From assembly GCF_030272615.1 (NCBI RefSeq), contig NC_081414.1, forward strand, positions 523,694,137 through 523,758,136: a stretch of DNA of 64,000 bases, given 5' to 3'. Made by a program: the position numbers and the translations under genes. Below, piece by piece: positions 11,489 to 23,884 of this stretch (the first letter of the stretch is position 1; each line of letters opens with the position of its first letter). Below the pieces are notes generated by a model, which was given only the letters and a program-made list of their open reading frames with translations, did no database searches and had not been told where the DNA came from. This stretch comes from Cryptomeria japonica. Lineage: Eukaryota > Streptophyta > Pinopsida > Cupressales > Cupressaceae.

Positions 11489-12704
11489 GTGCATATGGAT
11501 TTCCTATCTTATTTTTCTAATTCAATTTCAAGTTACACTAAAGATGTTCATGATGTTCCCTTTCATGCATATGATGATAGTTTAGTTCTCTGCTTCATTC
11601 ATAGCTATGATTTACCCCCTCCCAAAATTGATCTCATTAATGAGGGCACAAGGGTGCAAAAAGGGAATGTGGACACTGTTTTCAAAGATCTCCCTCCTAA
11701 AGAAGAATCTTTGGAGAATTGTGTTCCTTCTTCTCCTAAAAAGTACCTCCCTCATAAGGATTATTGGGTGCAAGGGGATGATATTATGGCTACTTATCCT
11801 AGTGATACCCTACCTTTTTTCATGATCTTTCCTCTAAAGATGAAGCATTAATTACATATGATAGTCTTTTTCCTAATGAGTGTCTTGAACATAAAGATAC
11901 CTTTGAACAAGAGGATGATATTATTTCTCATCATAATGCTCTCTCTCTCAAAAATCAAGAGCCTAACAAAACTCAAATCAATTTCATTCATATTCCTAGG
12001 AAAACCAAAAATTCTTCTTGATTATCATGCAGGGCCTTACACATATACTAATGAGGTAGTTGATGAGAACATAAGTGAATCATATATGATTTCTTAGTTC
12101 CTACAATCCTCTCTTCAATTCACTCAAATACACTATCTCCTACCAATGAAGTTCCTAAAGAAGAGCTCTTAGAGGATGATTGGGGGTCCTTAGATTTCAC
12201 TCCCACCTTTTATAGAAAGTCCAAGGTGCCTGAATTTCATACACCAATTTTTTCTCATAACACAAATCTTGAAATTGATTGGGCCTCTTTAAACTTCAAT
12301 CCAATTCCCCTAAGAGTGAACCTTCTTTTGAACATACATTCAATGCACAAATGTTTGAATGTAAGCGACAAAGTCATGAGAAATCACACTTTCCTTTGTC
12401 CACATATTATTCTCCATTGTCTTGTAAATCTACACCTTTTGATTCTAATTTTGAGTTACAACAAGAAAATGTGTTGACCAATCTTATAAATTCCAAATTA
12501 ATATCTCCTCTTTGTCCTAAATGTAGAATAAAACATAAACAATGTTCTCAGATTTCTTCTTTTTATAAATATCATCAAACCCATGGCCATTCTACTAATG
12601 AGTGTCAAGCATTGAAAACACAAATACAACATTACATTGATTCAAGCATTGTAAAAATAAAATCTGACAATGAATGGCATATTCATCATGATCATTTAAA
12701 ATAA
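11489..12704 (+). pseudogene. decayed gag-like region of element B ending in a zinc-knuckle-like motif
   Basis: Reading frame broken by several shifts and stops but clearly related to A. FKDLPPKEESLENCV (near 11680) matches FKDLLPKHESLE of A, and EDDWGSLDF (about 12172) matches the same motif in A. The last piece, 12279-12704, carries CPKCRIKHKQC and then YHQTHGHSTNEC with QALKTQI. This resembles the C-x2-H-x4-H-x4-C knuckle of plant Ty3/gypsy gag, with Tyr where the first Cys is expected. A has its retropepsin and G-patch in this region, so the two elements differ in C-terminal module. Confidence 0.65.
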
Positions 12705-12715
12705 CATTCAAGTTC

Positions 12716-12827
12716 CTATTATGTTGCTACTCACTATGTGACATAGTTAACCTACCTATTGGGGGCTCCTTGTCATTCATGGTGGTACAATTTCAGGTGC
12801 AATCATACTTAGTGAGTAACATAATAG
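12716..12827. repeat. conserved stem-loop of element B
   Basis: CTATTATGTT-GCT-ACTCACTA (12716-12736) pairs with TAGTGAGTAACATAATAG (12810-12827), leaving GCT as a 3-nt bulge. The outer ten base pairs are shared with the stem of A, but the inner pairs differ in sequence while still pairing. The loop again holds TGGGGGCTC and TTGTCATTCATGGTGG. Confidence 0.75.
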
Positions 12828-12911
12828 TATATTAATTTTTGCCTCTATGCTTGGGGGGCAAGATTATTCCTTTTCCTCTTTCTAAGGTTTCATTATTTTC
12901 TTCAAGCAATA

Positions 12912-13370
12912 CATTATTCATAAACTTGATGTCCTTTCTTGCATGGAGTTTTTCTTCATGTGAGCGCATGTCTATTTCGTGAGTGGGATCTTCTCCTTGC
13001 TTGAAATGGTACATCTATTATGAACAATCTCTCCTCAGAGGACTTTTGTGAACCTTCTTCTTCTTCTTCTTATTCTTATTTCTCTCTTTGAAAATTACCT
13101 CTTCTATGGCATTATTCATAAACTTGATATCCTTTCTTGCATGGAGTTTTCCTCCATGAGTGAGACCTTCTCCTTTCTTGAAATGATACGTCTATTATTA
13201 ATAATCTCTGTGAACCTTCTTCTTCTTTCTCTCTCTTTGAAAATTACCTCTTCTATTGTGTTATTCATAACTTGATGTCCTTTCTTGAATGGAGTTATTT
13301 ATCATGCAAGCGCATGTCTTTTCCTTGGTTAGGATGTATTCCTTACTTGAAACAATATGTCTTTTATGAG
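12912..13370. repeat. three degenerate tandem units of 110-200 bp in element B
   Basis: Units at 12912-13109, 13110-13260 and 13261-13370 each begin TTATTCATAAACTTGAT-like and contain TCCTTTCTTGCATGGAGTT. The first two also share GTGAACCTTCTTCTTC. They lie in the noncoding 3' internal region; ORFs across them are chance. Confidence 0.7.
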
Positions 13371-14046
13371 AAATGTCTCTCTAGAAGTTATGTAATTCTT
13401 CTCATTGTCCTACACTTGAGGGGCAATGATCTCTCTCCCTCTCTCTTTCTCTAAGGATCCACTTTTCCCTATTGTGTGGATGGTGTAAGCTTTATTACTT
13501 GATGTCATTCCTTATGCAAAATTGTTGGTTGTTTGCTCAAGGATTCTCTCTTATACAAGAGGTGTAAGTCCTTGATTACAACCTCTTTCACACTTGGTAA
13601 TGTATATCTATAATAAATCCACCCATCCCCGATAGGGCTAAAAGTGTGTCATCCTTCATCAAGAATCTCTTTCACCTAGCAATAGGAGGAAGGACTGTAT
13701 TCTTGTTCTCTTATTTTCTTAGTTCTAGAAGATGTTATATTTGTCTAAGACAAATCCTCTTGGGGGTATATGTCTTTTGAACAAAGATCTCTTCTCCTCT
13801 AAGGATCACCTTTACACTTACGACAAGATATCTCTTTTCAACTATCTTATCCTTGCTTGAAGAATATTTCCTCTCTTGCTTGGAATTATGACATTGTTGC
13901 ATAGCAAATATCTTCTTTGTGATGAAGGTAGGTATCCTTGTTCTTATATCCTTAAGATATCAACCTTACTCTATGTTGACATCTTAACGGGGGCCACCCA
14001 CACTGCTCCTTTGTACTATACTTCTCTCATGCATTGTAGAGTGGGA

Positions 14047-14284
14047 CATTGTTGGAACCAAAGGGCGGCCTCTTAGAGAAAGATGTCATCACTTTTCTTC
14101 TACAATGAGACATTATTGGTACTAGAGGGAAGCCTCTTAGAGAAAGATGTCATCACTTTTTGTACAGTGTGTCATTCTTGGAACCTTAGCATAGACTCTT
14201 AGAGAGAGATGATGCCACTTTTCTCTTATGCAGGGTGATTATTCTCAAAAACCAGAGCATAGACTCATAGAGAAAGATACCACA
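14047..14284. repeat. four tandem units of about 60 bp in element B
   Basis: Units start near 14047, 14111, 14173 and 14237, each reading CATT-TTGGAACCA...CTCTTAGAGAAAGATG. Element A has two such units (5225-5338). Confidence 0.75.
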
Positions 14285-14983
14285 CCTTACTCGACACTTG
14301 TACTATACATTCCATAACTGTTTGTAGCATACTCGGACATAGAATCCTATGAGGCACTTCAAACCTCACTTGCACACACACGTGCTTGAGGTTAGGTGGA
14401 ACTAACAATGTTCTTACTCTCCTCCCTTACATGGATCAGCCAGATAGGCTCTGGGGGCAAGCATTCCATGTCCTTCTCTCCATGGACCACCTAGTTTTAG
14501 GGGTGATATGTCCATGGTTTCTCTCTTTTTTGCCTTTCTTCTCATGGATCACCAAAGTGTGTATTCATGTCCTGTCTCTTCTTCCTCTTATGAACCCATA
14601 GTTTTCATATTGATGGTTCATGGATGATGACAACTTTTCTCTTTTATGTGATCTGTTATGTTTATGTGATGGCATTGGCCTTTGTGTTCTAATTAGTTGT
14701 TGAGACATTTGAGTATCGAGGTCTCCTCGACTAGTTGGTTTGTCGTCTTGTGTCTTGTTTTTGTTGTGTGTCTTTTATGCTTTGTTTTTGTTTTGTGCCT
14801 CTTGTTCCATTTAATTTTCTATACTCTTGCATATGCTTGAGTGAGTTAAGATTCTAGGATTGGAGGGCCTTTTTTCCTCAAGATTAGTGATGTTTTATAC
14901 TCGTCGTATTGCTCCACATCTCTCATCTTCATCTCTATTTCTTCTACTTTATTGGCAGTAGTGGTGTAAGCCATACTCTCGCT

Positions 14984-14993
14984 AAAGTGGGGG
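14984..14993 (+). other. polypurine tract of element B
   Basis: AAAGTGGGGG followed by CTAAA, identical to the tract of A, directly before the middle LTR. Confidence 0.75.
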
Positions 14994-14998
14994 CTAAA

Positions 14999-16167
14999 TC
15001 TAGTGTCATAAAATTGCGCCTCTTGCAATTTTAACCACATTTGAGGTCCTCATCTTGGTGACAACATCCTCCTTCCTAGCCAAGACCTATTTCTGCATTG
15101 TCACCCCTTGACCCCTTCCTGTTTGAGCCCTGAGATAGCCTCAATACCCTATCCGGACCCCAAGATAGGGTAGGACGAGGGCATGGTACCCCTATCCCAC
15201 CCTCTTAGGGTGGCCCCAAGATAGGTCACCCTAGCTTTATCTGCACTTCGGGATCCTAAATCTCCCCACTGTCAGCCTTTTATGAGATGAATTAATCTTA
15301 AAGAGGCATGTATAAAAGAGAGTTGGTTTTCTCATTTGCATGAGGAATGGGAGGTGAAATTCGAGCAAAGTGGATCATAAGAAAGCATCGGCAAAGATAT
15401 ACATCATCAAGCATTCAAGCATTCAAGTCTTCTTCATTCATCCATTGGAGAAATATTACAATATTCATTTTCAAGTATGTGTGTCTATTAGGGTTTTGTC
15501 ATGTTACATGCCATTTTATGCAATACTTATGATTTACATTCAAGAAGCAAAGAAATCATCATCGACAGGTTGCAAATTTGCAAGGTATACATTTCTATTG
15601 TTTACATTCAAGCATTTGCAATTACTTTCTTTCAAGGTTGATTCCTCAACCGAGGTTTGACTGAGGCAAACCCCTATCCACAACCCTCTTTTCCTCTCTT
15701 TTTTGTGTGTAGGTTGCAAGTGCATAGCTGTAATTGCAGTTTTGGGCTTCATTTGCAAAGACAGAAGAACCTTTTTTCGTTTTGTGGATTTTGTGGAGGA
15801 CCACATACATTCCCGCCATAGTCTTGAAAATTTTTCTCCAAATTTGTAGGGCAGATCCATATCAGTACAATTAGCTCAGATTTGAAGTTACAGCGCAATC
15901 TCAAACTGGTAGCCTCTCATTTCACTCATTTCCCCTCTCTTTTCCGCATAGTCAACAAGTCAACTTTCTCATTTACAAAAGAGGGCAAATCACACTTCAA
16001 CCCTTGCAATCCACTTGGATTTCACATCCTTGTCTCTCTTGGATTTGGATCTAGTGGATTTAAGCCCCTCTTTTGAATGTAAAGTTCTCCCAAGTTAAAA
16101 TCATCCTAGTGGCTTCCTTTCTCTCTCCTAGGTGGGGAGTCACTAGGGTTCAATTTTCCACTTTACA
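14999..16167 (+). mobile_element. middle LTR of element B (full length)
   Basis: Begins TCTAGTGTCATAAAATTGC (TG mutated to TC) and ends TTTTCCACTTTACA. It is the longest of the three copies, and its 3' half is repeated at 16981-17505. Primer-site sequence follows at 16171, so it serves as 3' LTR of one unit and 5' LTR of the next. Confidence 0.8.
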
Positions 16168-16980
16168 TTTTGGTGAGTCTGACATCCTACATCTTAATTC
16201 TGATTTTTTAATTGTTAGATCTAATTTATTGGAATTTGAATTTCAAAATTTTATTCCCATGTTTGATCTTCTTGCAAATTTCAGAGGTCAATTGCATAAA
16301 AACCCTAATGTTTTATTTCGAGGGAATTAATCTTGTGAAGTGTAACATTTTAATTGCTTGTTTCAGATCCAATTTCTATTTCAAAATTGCAATTAAAATC
16401 TGTCTCTTTATTCTAAAAATTTAGTGGTTAAATCATAAAACCCTAATTTTTAAGATTCTTCTATTTTCTACCTTTGACTGCAAGTTTGACCGATCTAGAC
16501 ATCTCCAAATCATCTTTTTTTTTGGATTCCGCAATAAAATCATAATTTATATCATCCTTGAAATTTTTTGAAAAAAGTTGGTCGAACCATGTACACTTTT
16601 GCCATGATCCTCGACTTTTTTCCCAAAATTTTGGGAGACAGAATTGATTGCATTTTTCTACTCAGATCTAGAAAATTGGCATACTTTATCAATTTTAACA
16701 CCCTCTAAGGTCGAACACAAATTCAAATTTCATAGTTTTAAATTTAAATTTCAAATTTGCAATTCAAATTGCATTTTCCCTCCTTTATTCATTTTTTTAT
16801 GCATGTATGGGGTGAACATTATTATGGTTAAATGACATATGAGTTTGTTGTTTGATCATAAGTGCATATGGAGTTCCTATCTTATTTTGCTAATTCAATT
16901 TCGAGTTACATTAAAGATGTTCATGATGTTCCCTTTCATGCATATGATGATAGTTTAGTTCCCCCTTTCATTCATAGTTA
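16168..16980 (+). mobile_element. start of a second internal region of element B
   Basis: Repeats 10794-11606 at high similarity: leader, the TTCTACCTTTGACTGCAAG block, and the piece ending TTCATAGTTATG. It stops abruptly at 16981, where LTR sequence begins. The junction shares TGATT with both parent sequences, so microhomology-mediated deletion is likely. Confidence 0.75.
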
Positions 16981-17505
16981 TGATTCCTCAACCAGGGTTT
17001 GACTGAGGCAAACCCCTATCCATAACCCCCTTTTTCCTCTTTTTTCTGTGTAGGTTGTAGGCGCATGGCTATAATTGCAGGTTTGGGCTTCATTTACAAA
17101 GACATAAGAACCTTTTTCTTCTCATGGATTTTGTGGAGGACCATGTACATTCCTGCCACGGTCTCGATGAATTTTCTCCAAATTTGCAGGGAAGATCTAT
17201 ATCATTCTATTTAGCTTAGATCCGAAGTTACAATGCGATCCCGAATTGGTAGCCCCTCATTTCACATTTCCCCTCTCGTTTCTGCATAGTCAACAAATCA
17301 ACTTTCTTATTTACAAAAGAGGTAAAATCACACTTCAACCCTTGCAATCCACTTGGAATTCACATCCTTGTCTCTCTTGGATTTGGATCTATTAGGTTCA
17401 AGCCCCTCTTTTGAATGTAAAGTTCTCCCAAGAGAAAGTCATCCTAGTGGCTTCCTTTCTCTCTCCTAGGTGGGGAGTCACTAGGGTTCAATTTTCCACT
17501 TTACA
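16981..17505 (+). mobile_element. partial terminal LTR of element B
   Basis: Starts TGATTCCTCAACCAGGG and ends TTTTCCACTTTACA, matching about 15640-16167. The 5' part of this LTR was lost with the internal deletion. Confidence 0.8.
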
Positions 17506-17529
17506 ATATATATATATATATATATATAT
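17506..17529. repeat. (TA)n microsatellite at the right end of element B
   Basis: Uninterrupted AT alternation directly after the LTR terminus ACA. It obscures any target-site duplication. Confidence 0.9.
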
Positions 17530-18150
17530 GTTAAAAATTAAAATTTGAATCTAATTAGGGGAGTTATAAAAGATTATTGATTATTTTGGAGTTAGTGAAA
17601 TATTTTCGCTTGTAATATTAATGGAGGAGTTACATTTGAGAAAGGGGTTCTTGAACTTTGTCTTGTTTTCAATGGAGATGGCATGCAGTGTTCATATGGG
17701 AGGTTTGGGGGTTCTGTGGGCTTAATTCTGGAAGTTGATCTAGAAGTGTTGTATTGAATCTCATATCGTTCTAGAGAATTTTGGGCACTGCTCTAAAAGT
17801 CCAGGGATAACCCATCAGATGTAAAATTTCCAGGTCGGGAATGTTCTTGCCTTGATTTTATTTCCATAGATTCTCATGTTAAAGTCTCCATTATATTATG
17901 TATTTGACTATTCCTAATGTTATGTTCTTCGCATTTGTTGTTTTCCCTATTCATGTCTCAACCAAGTTTGGAAATGCATTCGTGTGATCTTTGAATGGTT
18001 CAATCATGTCTATCCGTTTTCTGCATGCGATGGCTTTTATCCCTTCTCCCTCTGTACCAATTGATTAATATATTCAATTTATTTTTCCACCTTTCATCAA
18101 TTGTTATAACCGGATGACTTATGCCCTTCATCGCCTGGTGATGTATGTGA
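17530..18150 (+). mobile_element. probable right part of the element X LTR
   Basis: Resumes after element B. TATAAA at 17575-17580 (GAGTTATAAAAG) occupies the place of the GAGTTTATATATG segment in the minus-strand relative (plus positions about 20650-20665). The right end was not found. No coding sequence is seen. Confidence 0.3.
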
Positions 18151-19144
18151 ATTGATTGGCTGGTTGTAATATTCGATTTTCGTTGCAGATTACTCTCATT
18201 TTTTGTTTGGTATACCCCTTATCTGATGAATGCCCTATGTTGACCATTTGTTGCATGGTTCCAACTGGATGGTACTCTGAGATATCTGAGCTATGCTTGT
18301 TTTGGCTTGTTCCCTCATTGATCGATTTTGGGAATCAATATGTTGTCCCTTTTCCTCTTCAATTTTGTCTTTGTATTCATGTGCATTCTATTTGTATGGT
18401 TCATTATATCGAACTCTCCCCTCTCTTACCGATTTCTTGTATTGGCATATTTCTTTTGAATCTTGTGATCATCATAATTTTTTATTGTGTCAATCGAATC
18501 GATATATATGTGTGTATTCCCCAAGGTATTGTATGATCTATTACTGATTTAGTTTTCAGTTGTTTTTGGCCTTGCGGATTATGGGTTCTGTTGCATTGAA
18601 TCTATTTTCCTTTTAGACCGAATATTAACCTTGATTCCTATTCGTAGGTTGATTATCACTTTGGCTGTGCGCTGAGCCGATGCTTTACTATTACCCATAC
18701 CCTCTGATCCACCATTTTATTCATGCATTCGCCTTGCAATTCTTTAACCAAATTCCTATCGGTTTGTTCATCTTCTAGTAACCGATTGGTATCCATGCAT
18801 TCGATATTCATTTCAACTCAGTCTTCAGTTATTTTTCCCACTTACTGTTATCCATGTGTTACTTTGGGCACTAGAATTTTATGTCGTGTAATTGTTGTTT
18901 CTAGTCTCTCCATAGATACTACGAGTTTCTGATTTGCCTCGCTTTAACTGTGTGATCTTTGGTCTTATTGAATTGTTGCATTCTCGACCTTATCATCTTT
19001 GTCATCTATTGGTTGACTTATCCGAATTGGTTGTATATATATACATACAAAAACGTTCCTTGAGTTTTAATGTTCGCCCTCTTGAATATTGTAAGGTTAT
19101 TAATTTTGGCTATTTTAATATTAATAATAATGATTATTTTTATA
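18151..19144. other. T-rich stretch, no feature recognised
   Basis: Pyrimidine-biased sequence with hydrophobic chance ORFs only (for example 18156-18536, a run of Leu, Ile, Phe and Cys codons with no motif). Confidence 0.5.
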
Positions 19145-21714
19145 TGACTAATGATTATTTTAATGTTAATGAATAGGTTAGCCAGCTAAAATAATTATGG
19201 GATTTTGATAAGATAAACATGTATGTACTTAATATGTGTCCTAATGATTGTTTAAATGTATTAATATTGTTAGTCAATTAAATGAATTATTGAATTGCAT
19301 TATTTCTATGTCTGAAAGGTAAAAGTCTATTCTTGTGCTTATTACATAGACTCGTGTGGGATTCTACTTGTTGTACAATGTGGGTTAATAGGAATAATGT
19401 GAAACCCAAAGGCAACCACCCGACCATGTGGAACCCGAATACACACAAATACGCAATGGAGATAGGAAACCACCTAACCATGTGGAATCCAAAGGTCCAC
19501 CCCCCATGCTAGGAGATAGACCTATGGCCTTGAAACAAAAAAGCAACCAAAGAAGGGCAACTACCTATAACCAAGGGAACTCAAAGGATACAATTTAGAC
19601 AAGGGCCATTTCAGGGACTTACAAGACCTCACAAGACATCATGAAACTTTCCTACATAAAGAAAATAGATCCATATACATGCTTTAAACAACATCATAAA
19701 ATGAACATTCAAGTCTCATAAAGAAATTTGTTTCCAAGTAGTCAAATCACCTCCTAACCTCACGAAACTCATCACAACTTTATGAAATTGAAGGAAAAAC
19801 ATTAAAAAAATATATAGAACCAAATTATACTTCATAAACCTTCCATAAATAATAATTATAGACCCAAAAGGGAAATAAATTTATTTAATGAGTTTTGCAA
19901 ACATATCTCCAAAAACAACCCTTAAAATCTAGAAACTGAGGAGAGTGAAAGGAACATTCATAAGCCAATAAAGTACAATAATACCTTCTTTTTTTTAGAA
20001 ATAAAAATACATTAAAAAAAACATGAAAACACACAATAAATATTCCATTCTAATATCATTTGAATGAAAGGATAAAATTTTCAAAAAACACTACCTTGAA
20101 TTGGGAGAAATGAAGACAAGAAGGAGAAGAAATTGATTCAAAAATTCCTAGCCCAAATGGCCAAGCAACTAGCCAATCCAAAATAATATCCAGACCGGAA
20201 AAATACCCGCAAATAAATCCACATACCCTCTAGAAAAATCCCTCCAAAAACCTCTTCAAAATATTCCCCTCTCCTCTCAAAACTCTCTAAAAACTTTCCT
20301 ATAATGAATCCAAAAATGCCCTCACAAATACTCCCTCAAACTTCCTCCAGTTTTTCCAACAATCAATCCCAAATTTCCTTGTGTCCATACACAGAAAAAA
20401 GAAGAAGCTATTTCCAGCATAAAAACACTTGCAAAAATTGTATGAAGGAAGACCCAAAAATCTCCCCCAAAATTTTTCCCTAAAACCTCCTCAAATATGA
20501 AATCCAAAAGACTCTTCAAAAGCCACCTCTCAAAAGCCATTCACAGGATTGTGAAATCATTTCCTAACTAAAGATAGTAATTAAAACCATAAAACAATAA
20601 TAAACCCCCACCATATATAACAAAAAAAAAGAATATAAACTTAAAATAACATATATAAACTCAACTAGGGTTTCCCACCAAAAGATTTAAATATTTAAAA
20701 GTGGGATAATTCCCTATAGAATAGCCACTCCAAAATATATAATAAACCAAAATATAAATATAATTATATGCACACCAATAGTATATAACTATTTATTTAT
20801 TAAAAACCATATTAATTAAATAAAATAATATTAGATTAATTATCACATTATAACCATATTATTCATACACATAATACATTCATGCACACATATACATACA
20901 TAAAATATAAATGTAATATCTCAAAGAGATAATTAATAAACCATAAATAATAGTCACAAATGAAATATTATGAAATATTTAAAGTACTATAAAACACTCT
21001 AACGTAACCATTCGACCAAACCTATTCGCAAACTAGGGGTTAACAGGCAATGCTTTGATGGCATTCTGATCGGGTGAACAAAACTAACAACATCACCTAT
21101 TACGAGCTAATAGTTTAAGGCTAGGACAATGTAGGGCCATTGTGATATCTCCATATACCACCTTTGAGATTGTTTTTTACATACGCTCAAACCTATGGAA
21201 CTAGATCCAGAGTTGATGTTTGGTACCTACAAGCTTGCACTGCAGAGCGGATGCACATGCATATATAGAAATATAGCCTAATGCATATATAATCACACTG
21301 GTGGAGGTGAATCATGACATCACATTTCCCTCCTAAGAGGGTGATGTGAGATCAACCCCTCTCATCACTAACATGAACACCCATGATGCATAAATCCATC
21401 CAACTGTAACATCTGTGATCATCTATACTAGGGTTAGTGGGTCATAAATAATGTTCCTACTTAATATTTATACATTAGGAAAATGAGCATATATAATAGC
21501 AATGTACACCATAATCATACTTTGCACTATACTATAACTTTATCATGAATAAGGTCACATAAGTAAAATTCATCATCAAAGTATCACACTCCTAGAACCA
21601 AAAACACATCTTAAACATAAATTAAGAATTAAGTAAAAGGAATAATACTATCACTAAACTAGGGTTCAGTGTCATAACACTTGTTAGCAATACCCACATT
21701 GGTGGGGTATTACA
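19145..21714 (-). mobile_element. LTR-like block on the minus strand, relative of element X
   Basis: Read on the minus strand it starts TGTAATACCCCACC at 21714. It carries the same ordered blocks as the X LTR (TGTAGGTACC near 21225, ATAGGTTTGAGCGTATG near 21190) and a TATA-like TTTATATATG near 20660. The distal boundary is uncertain. TTATA occurs both before TGAC at 19140-19144 and after 21714 (21715-21719), which would fit a solo LTR, but such strings are common in AT-rich DNA. No internal region is recognisable. Confidence 0.4.
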
Positions 21715-21790
21715 TTATATATAATTGATTATATATTATATATGAATATTATATGATATATTATATTATATATTATATAAGTTTAATAAT
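21715..21790. repeat. AT-rich low-complexity tract
   Basis: Imperfect TATA/ATTATAT alternation at the right edge of the minus-strand LTR-like block. Confidence 0.8.
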
Positions 21791-21939
21791 ATCGTATGTC
21801 CATTATGCTTTGGATTTTGTCATGGCTACATGTACTGACATCCAAGCCAAGCAAAATGTCAACACTGCTTTCTCACATTTTTGGGCGAGTGTAAAAGGCA
21901 ATTTTTTTCATATCGCCACTTTTTTGCCCATTATGATCC

Positions 21940-22391
21940 TACACATACCCCCTTTTTTGTCTCTTTGTGAAATTATCTCTCTGATTTTCTTCTATTTTCC
22001 TCACTACTCTACCTCTCCACTCTTTAGGTTTGTCAATCACTCTCTATCTACCACTCCCTCCCTCCTTAGCTCTCTCTTTATCTTTGTTCTTCCCTCTCTT
22101 CTTCTCTCTCCTTCACCTCTCTAGGTCATTACTACTCCCTCCCTTGTTTTGGGTTTAGGCAATAGGGTGCAGGATATGGGATTTAGGGCACAAGATTGGT
22201 GGTACAAGGTTTAGGTGCATAGGATTGAGGGTATTGCACATATTGATAAGTCCCTTCATCTCTCCATCTATCTCTCTCTCTATCTCTCTTCTCTATCACA
22301 CCTCTCTCTTCTCTCTCTAGGTCTCTCCCTCACTTTATTTCTCTCCCTCTCTATATCCCCTTCCCTTCTTCTCTTTATATATATATATATA
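21940..22391. repeat. pyrimidine-rich (CT)n tract, left part
   Basis: Strand-biased C/T sequence with many CTCTCT runs, ending in (TA)n at 22376-22394. It continues at 29313-29474 and 38341-38512 if copia elements C and D are removed. No gene; hydrophobic Ser/Leu ORFs here are composition artefacts. Confidence 0.8.
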
Positions 22392-22396
22392 TATCT

Positions 22397-23593
22397 TGTT
22401 AGACAATTTAGATAACCAGAAGACAACTAAGAGGGGGGGTGAATCAGTTGTCACAGATTACTAGAAGCATTAGTAATTTAAACTTTTAATACCGGAACCC
22501 AAAACAATAATACTGGAATAGTAGTTAAACCAATTAAGCATAAACAATAATTAAAAAATAGAAACCTTCCACACAACACCAAGATTTGTACGTGGAAAAC
22601 CTAGTAAAGGTAAAAACCATAGTGAGAAGCCTACCCACAGTCAGATAATACTTTTGCAGTAAGTATGTGAATTACAATGAAGGGGCAAGCACTTGTAGGA
22701 AGGCTAACAACCTAGAGTACACTGCTCATCACAAAAGGAGTCACACTGACTATATATAAATCCATACTACAATCTGGAGAAGTGTTGAACTGTAAAAGAT
22801 AACATCTCCTATGTGAGAGTATAGTTCCGGTTAAGCTCACTACCATAGTACTAAATCCTCTTACAGAGACTGAATTTGATCTCCAATGATTCAACCAACT
22901 CCTCTTCCTAAATGATATTACATTCCTTGACCATGACCTCTTACATTAACCATGATGATCTACAATGAGATCTTACATCGATTTATACAAACCCTCAACC
23001 ATAAACAATCAGGTCAGCTACCAAAAAATAAACCAATTACATAATTACAAACCATGTGGCCCTTAGAACAAACAAGTAATATCAACACATAAGACATCCC
23101 GAAAATACATCAATAGGTCCTGTCCACACATTAAATTAAAGTTAGTCCATAACCTAGATCAGCTAGGAGGTCAAGTATAGGTCCACATGCTTCAACAATG
23201 ATCTCTAATCCACCAAGTCTCGAACATGATCACCAACAACATCCTGAAACTCCATCAGAAGCTACACCAACACCACTTATGCAATCCATCAAAGATCTCC
23301 ACCAAAAGCTATGCCGGTGAAACCCTCGCTAAAACCAAAAACCAATCTACTAACCAAGAAGGATAGCATCCAATCACCAGACCGAAACCAACTGACCAAA
23401 TATAAGTTTAAGTAACATGAACAAGCCAATTCCATCATCAGACTATACCAGAGTCTACCAGATCCAAGTTAGCCAGAAACTAGTCAACCTACCAGGGCCA
23501 GAAGGGTGTTGGTAAAGCATCCAAATAGCTAGTGTTGACATCAATGACAAAACATCAATGCAACACATAATCAATTCCACCAAATGGCCAACA
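22397..23593 (-). mobile_element. 3' LTR of element C
   Basis: On the plus strand it runs from TGTTAGACAATTTAG to AATGGCCAACA, matching 28130-29307 end to end. GAGGGGGGGTGAATCAGTTG near its left end is the reverse complement of the TGATTCACCCCCC motif also seen in element D and in the fragment at 45565. Confidence 0.92.
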
Positions 23594-23609
23594 ATCCCCC
23601 CCTTTGGAA
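23594..23609 (-). other. polypurine tract of element C
   Basis: Minus-strand CCAAAGGGGGGGAT lies immediately upstream of the 3' LTR start TGTTGGCC. Confidence 0.8.
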
Positions 23610-23884
23610 TTAAGGGCAACACTAGATGTGAAAAACATCTAAGTACGAAGAAATGCCAAACGAGTCTCCTATGGAAGACAGCTAGTAATCACCTGCATAT
23701 AGCTCTGAATATCATTATCTCTCCCCCTTTGACATCAATGCCAGAAATCTGACAGAAATATCAAAGTAAAAACATAAGCCTTTGAATCTGAAAGTTGACT
23801 ACTCTCCCTGAGTAGTAGCATCCCACATCAGTGCCAGAATGAATAGTATATCAAATAATGCATGCCAGACTAATGCCAAACCAC

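Larger units (their letters stand above)
10059..17505 (+). mobile_element. composite non-autonomous LTR element B (three LTR copies), related to A
   Basis: Order: LTR (10059-10793), internal (10794-14998), LTR (14999-16167), start of a second internal region (16168-16980), partial LTR (16981-17505). The middle LTR is thus shared by two tandem units, and the second unit carries a large internal deletion. Recombination between LTRs produces such concatemers. B shares with A the primer site, stem-loop, polypurine tract and 3' noncoding blocks, but its LTR is different. No RT or integrase is present. The flanks (AATAA left, ATATA right) do not give a matching 5-bp duplication. Confidence 0.8.

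Noticed and set aside
14047-14284. Regular repeats considered as a CRISPR-like array
   Set aside because: Units are contiguous and diverged with no unique spacers, in a plant retrotransposon; an ordinary minisatellite.
10059-17505. Target-site duplication for element B
   Set aside because: AATAA on the left and ATATA on the right do not match, and the right flank is a (TA)n run.
18156-18536. 126-codon hydrophobic ORF that could suggest a membrane protein
   Set aside because: Composition follows the T-rich strand bias; an overlapping frame is equally hydrophobic and no motif or promoter is visible.
21753-22415. Ser/Leu-rich ORFs in the CT tract
   Set aside because: Low-complexity translation of (CT)n sequence.
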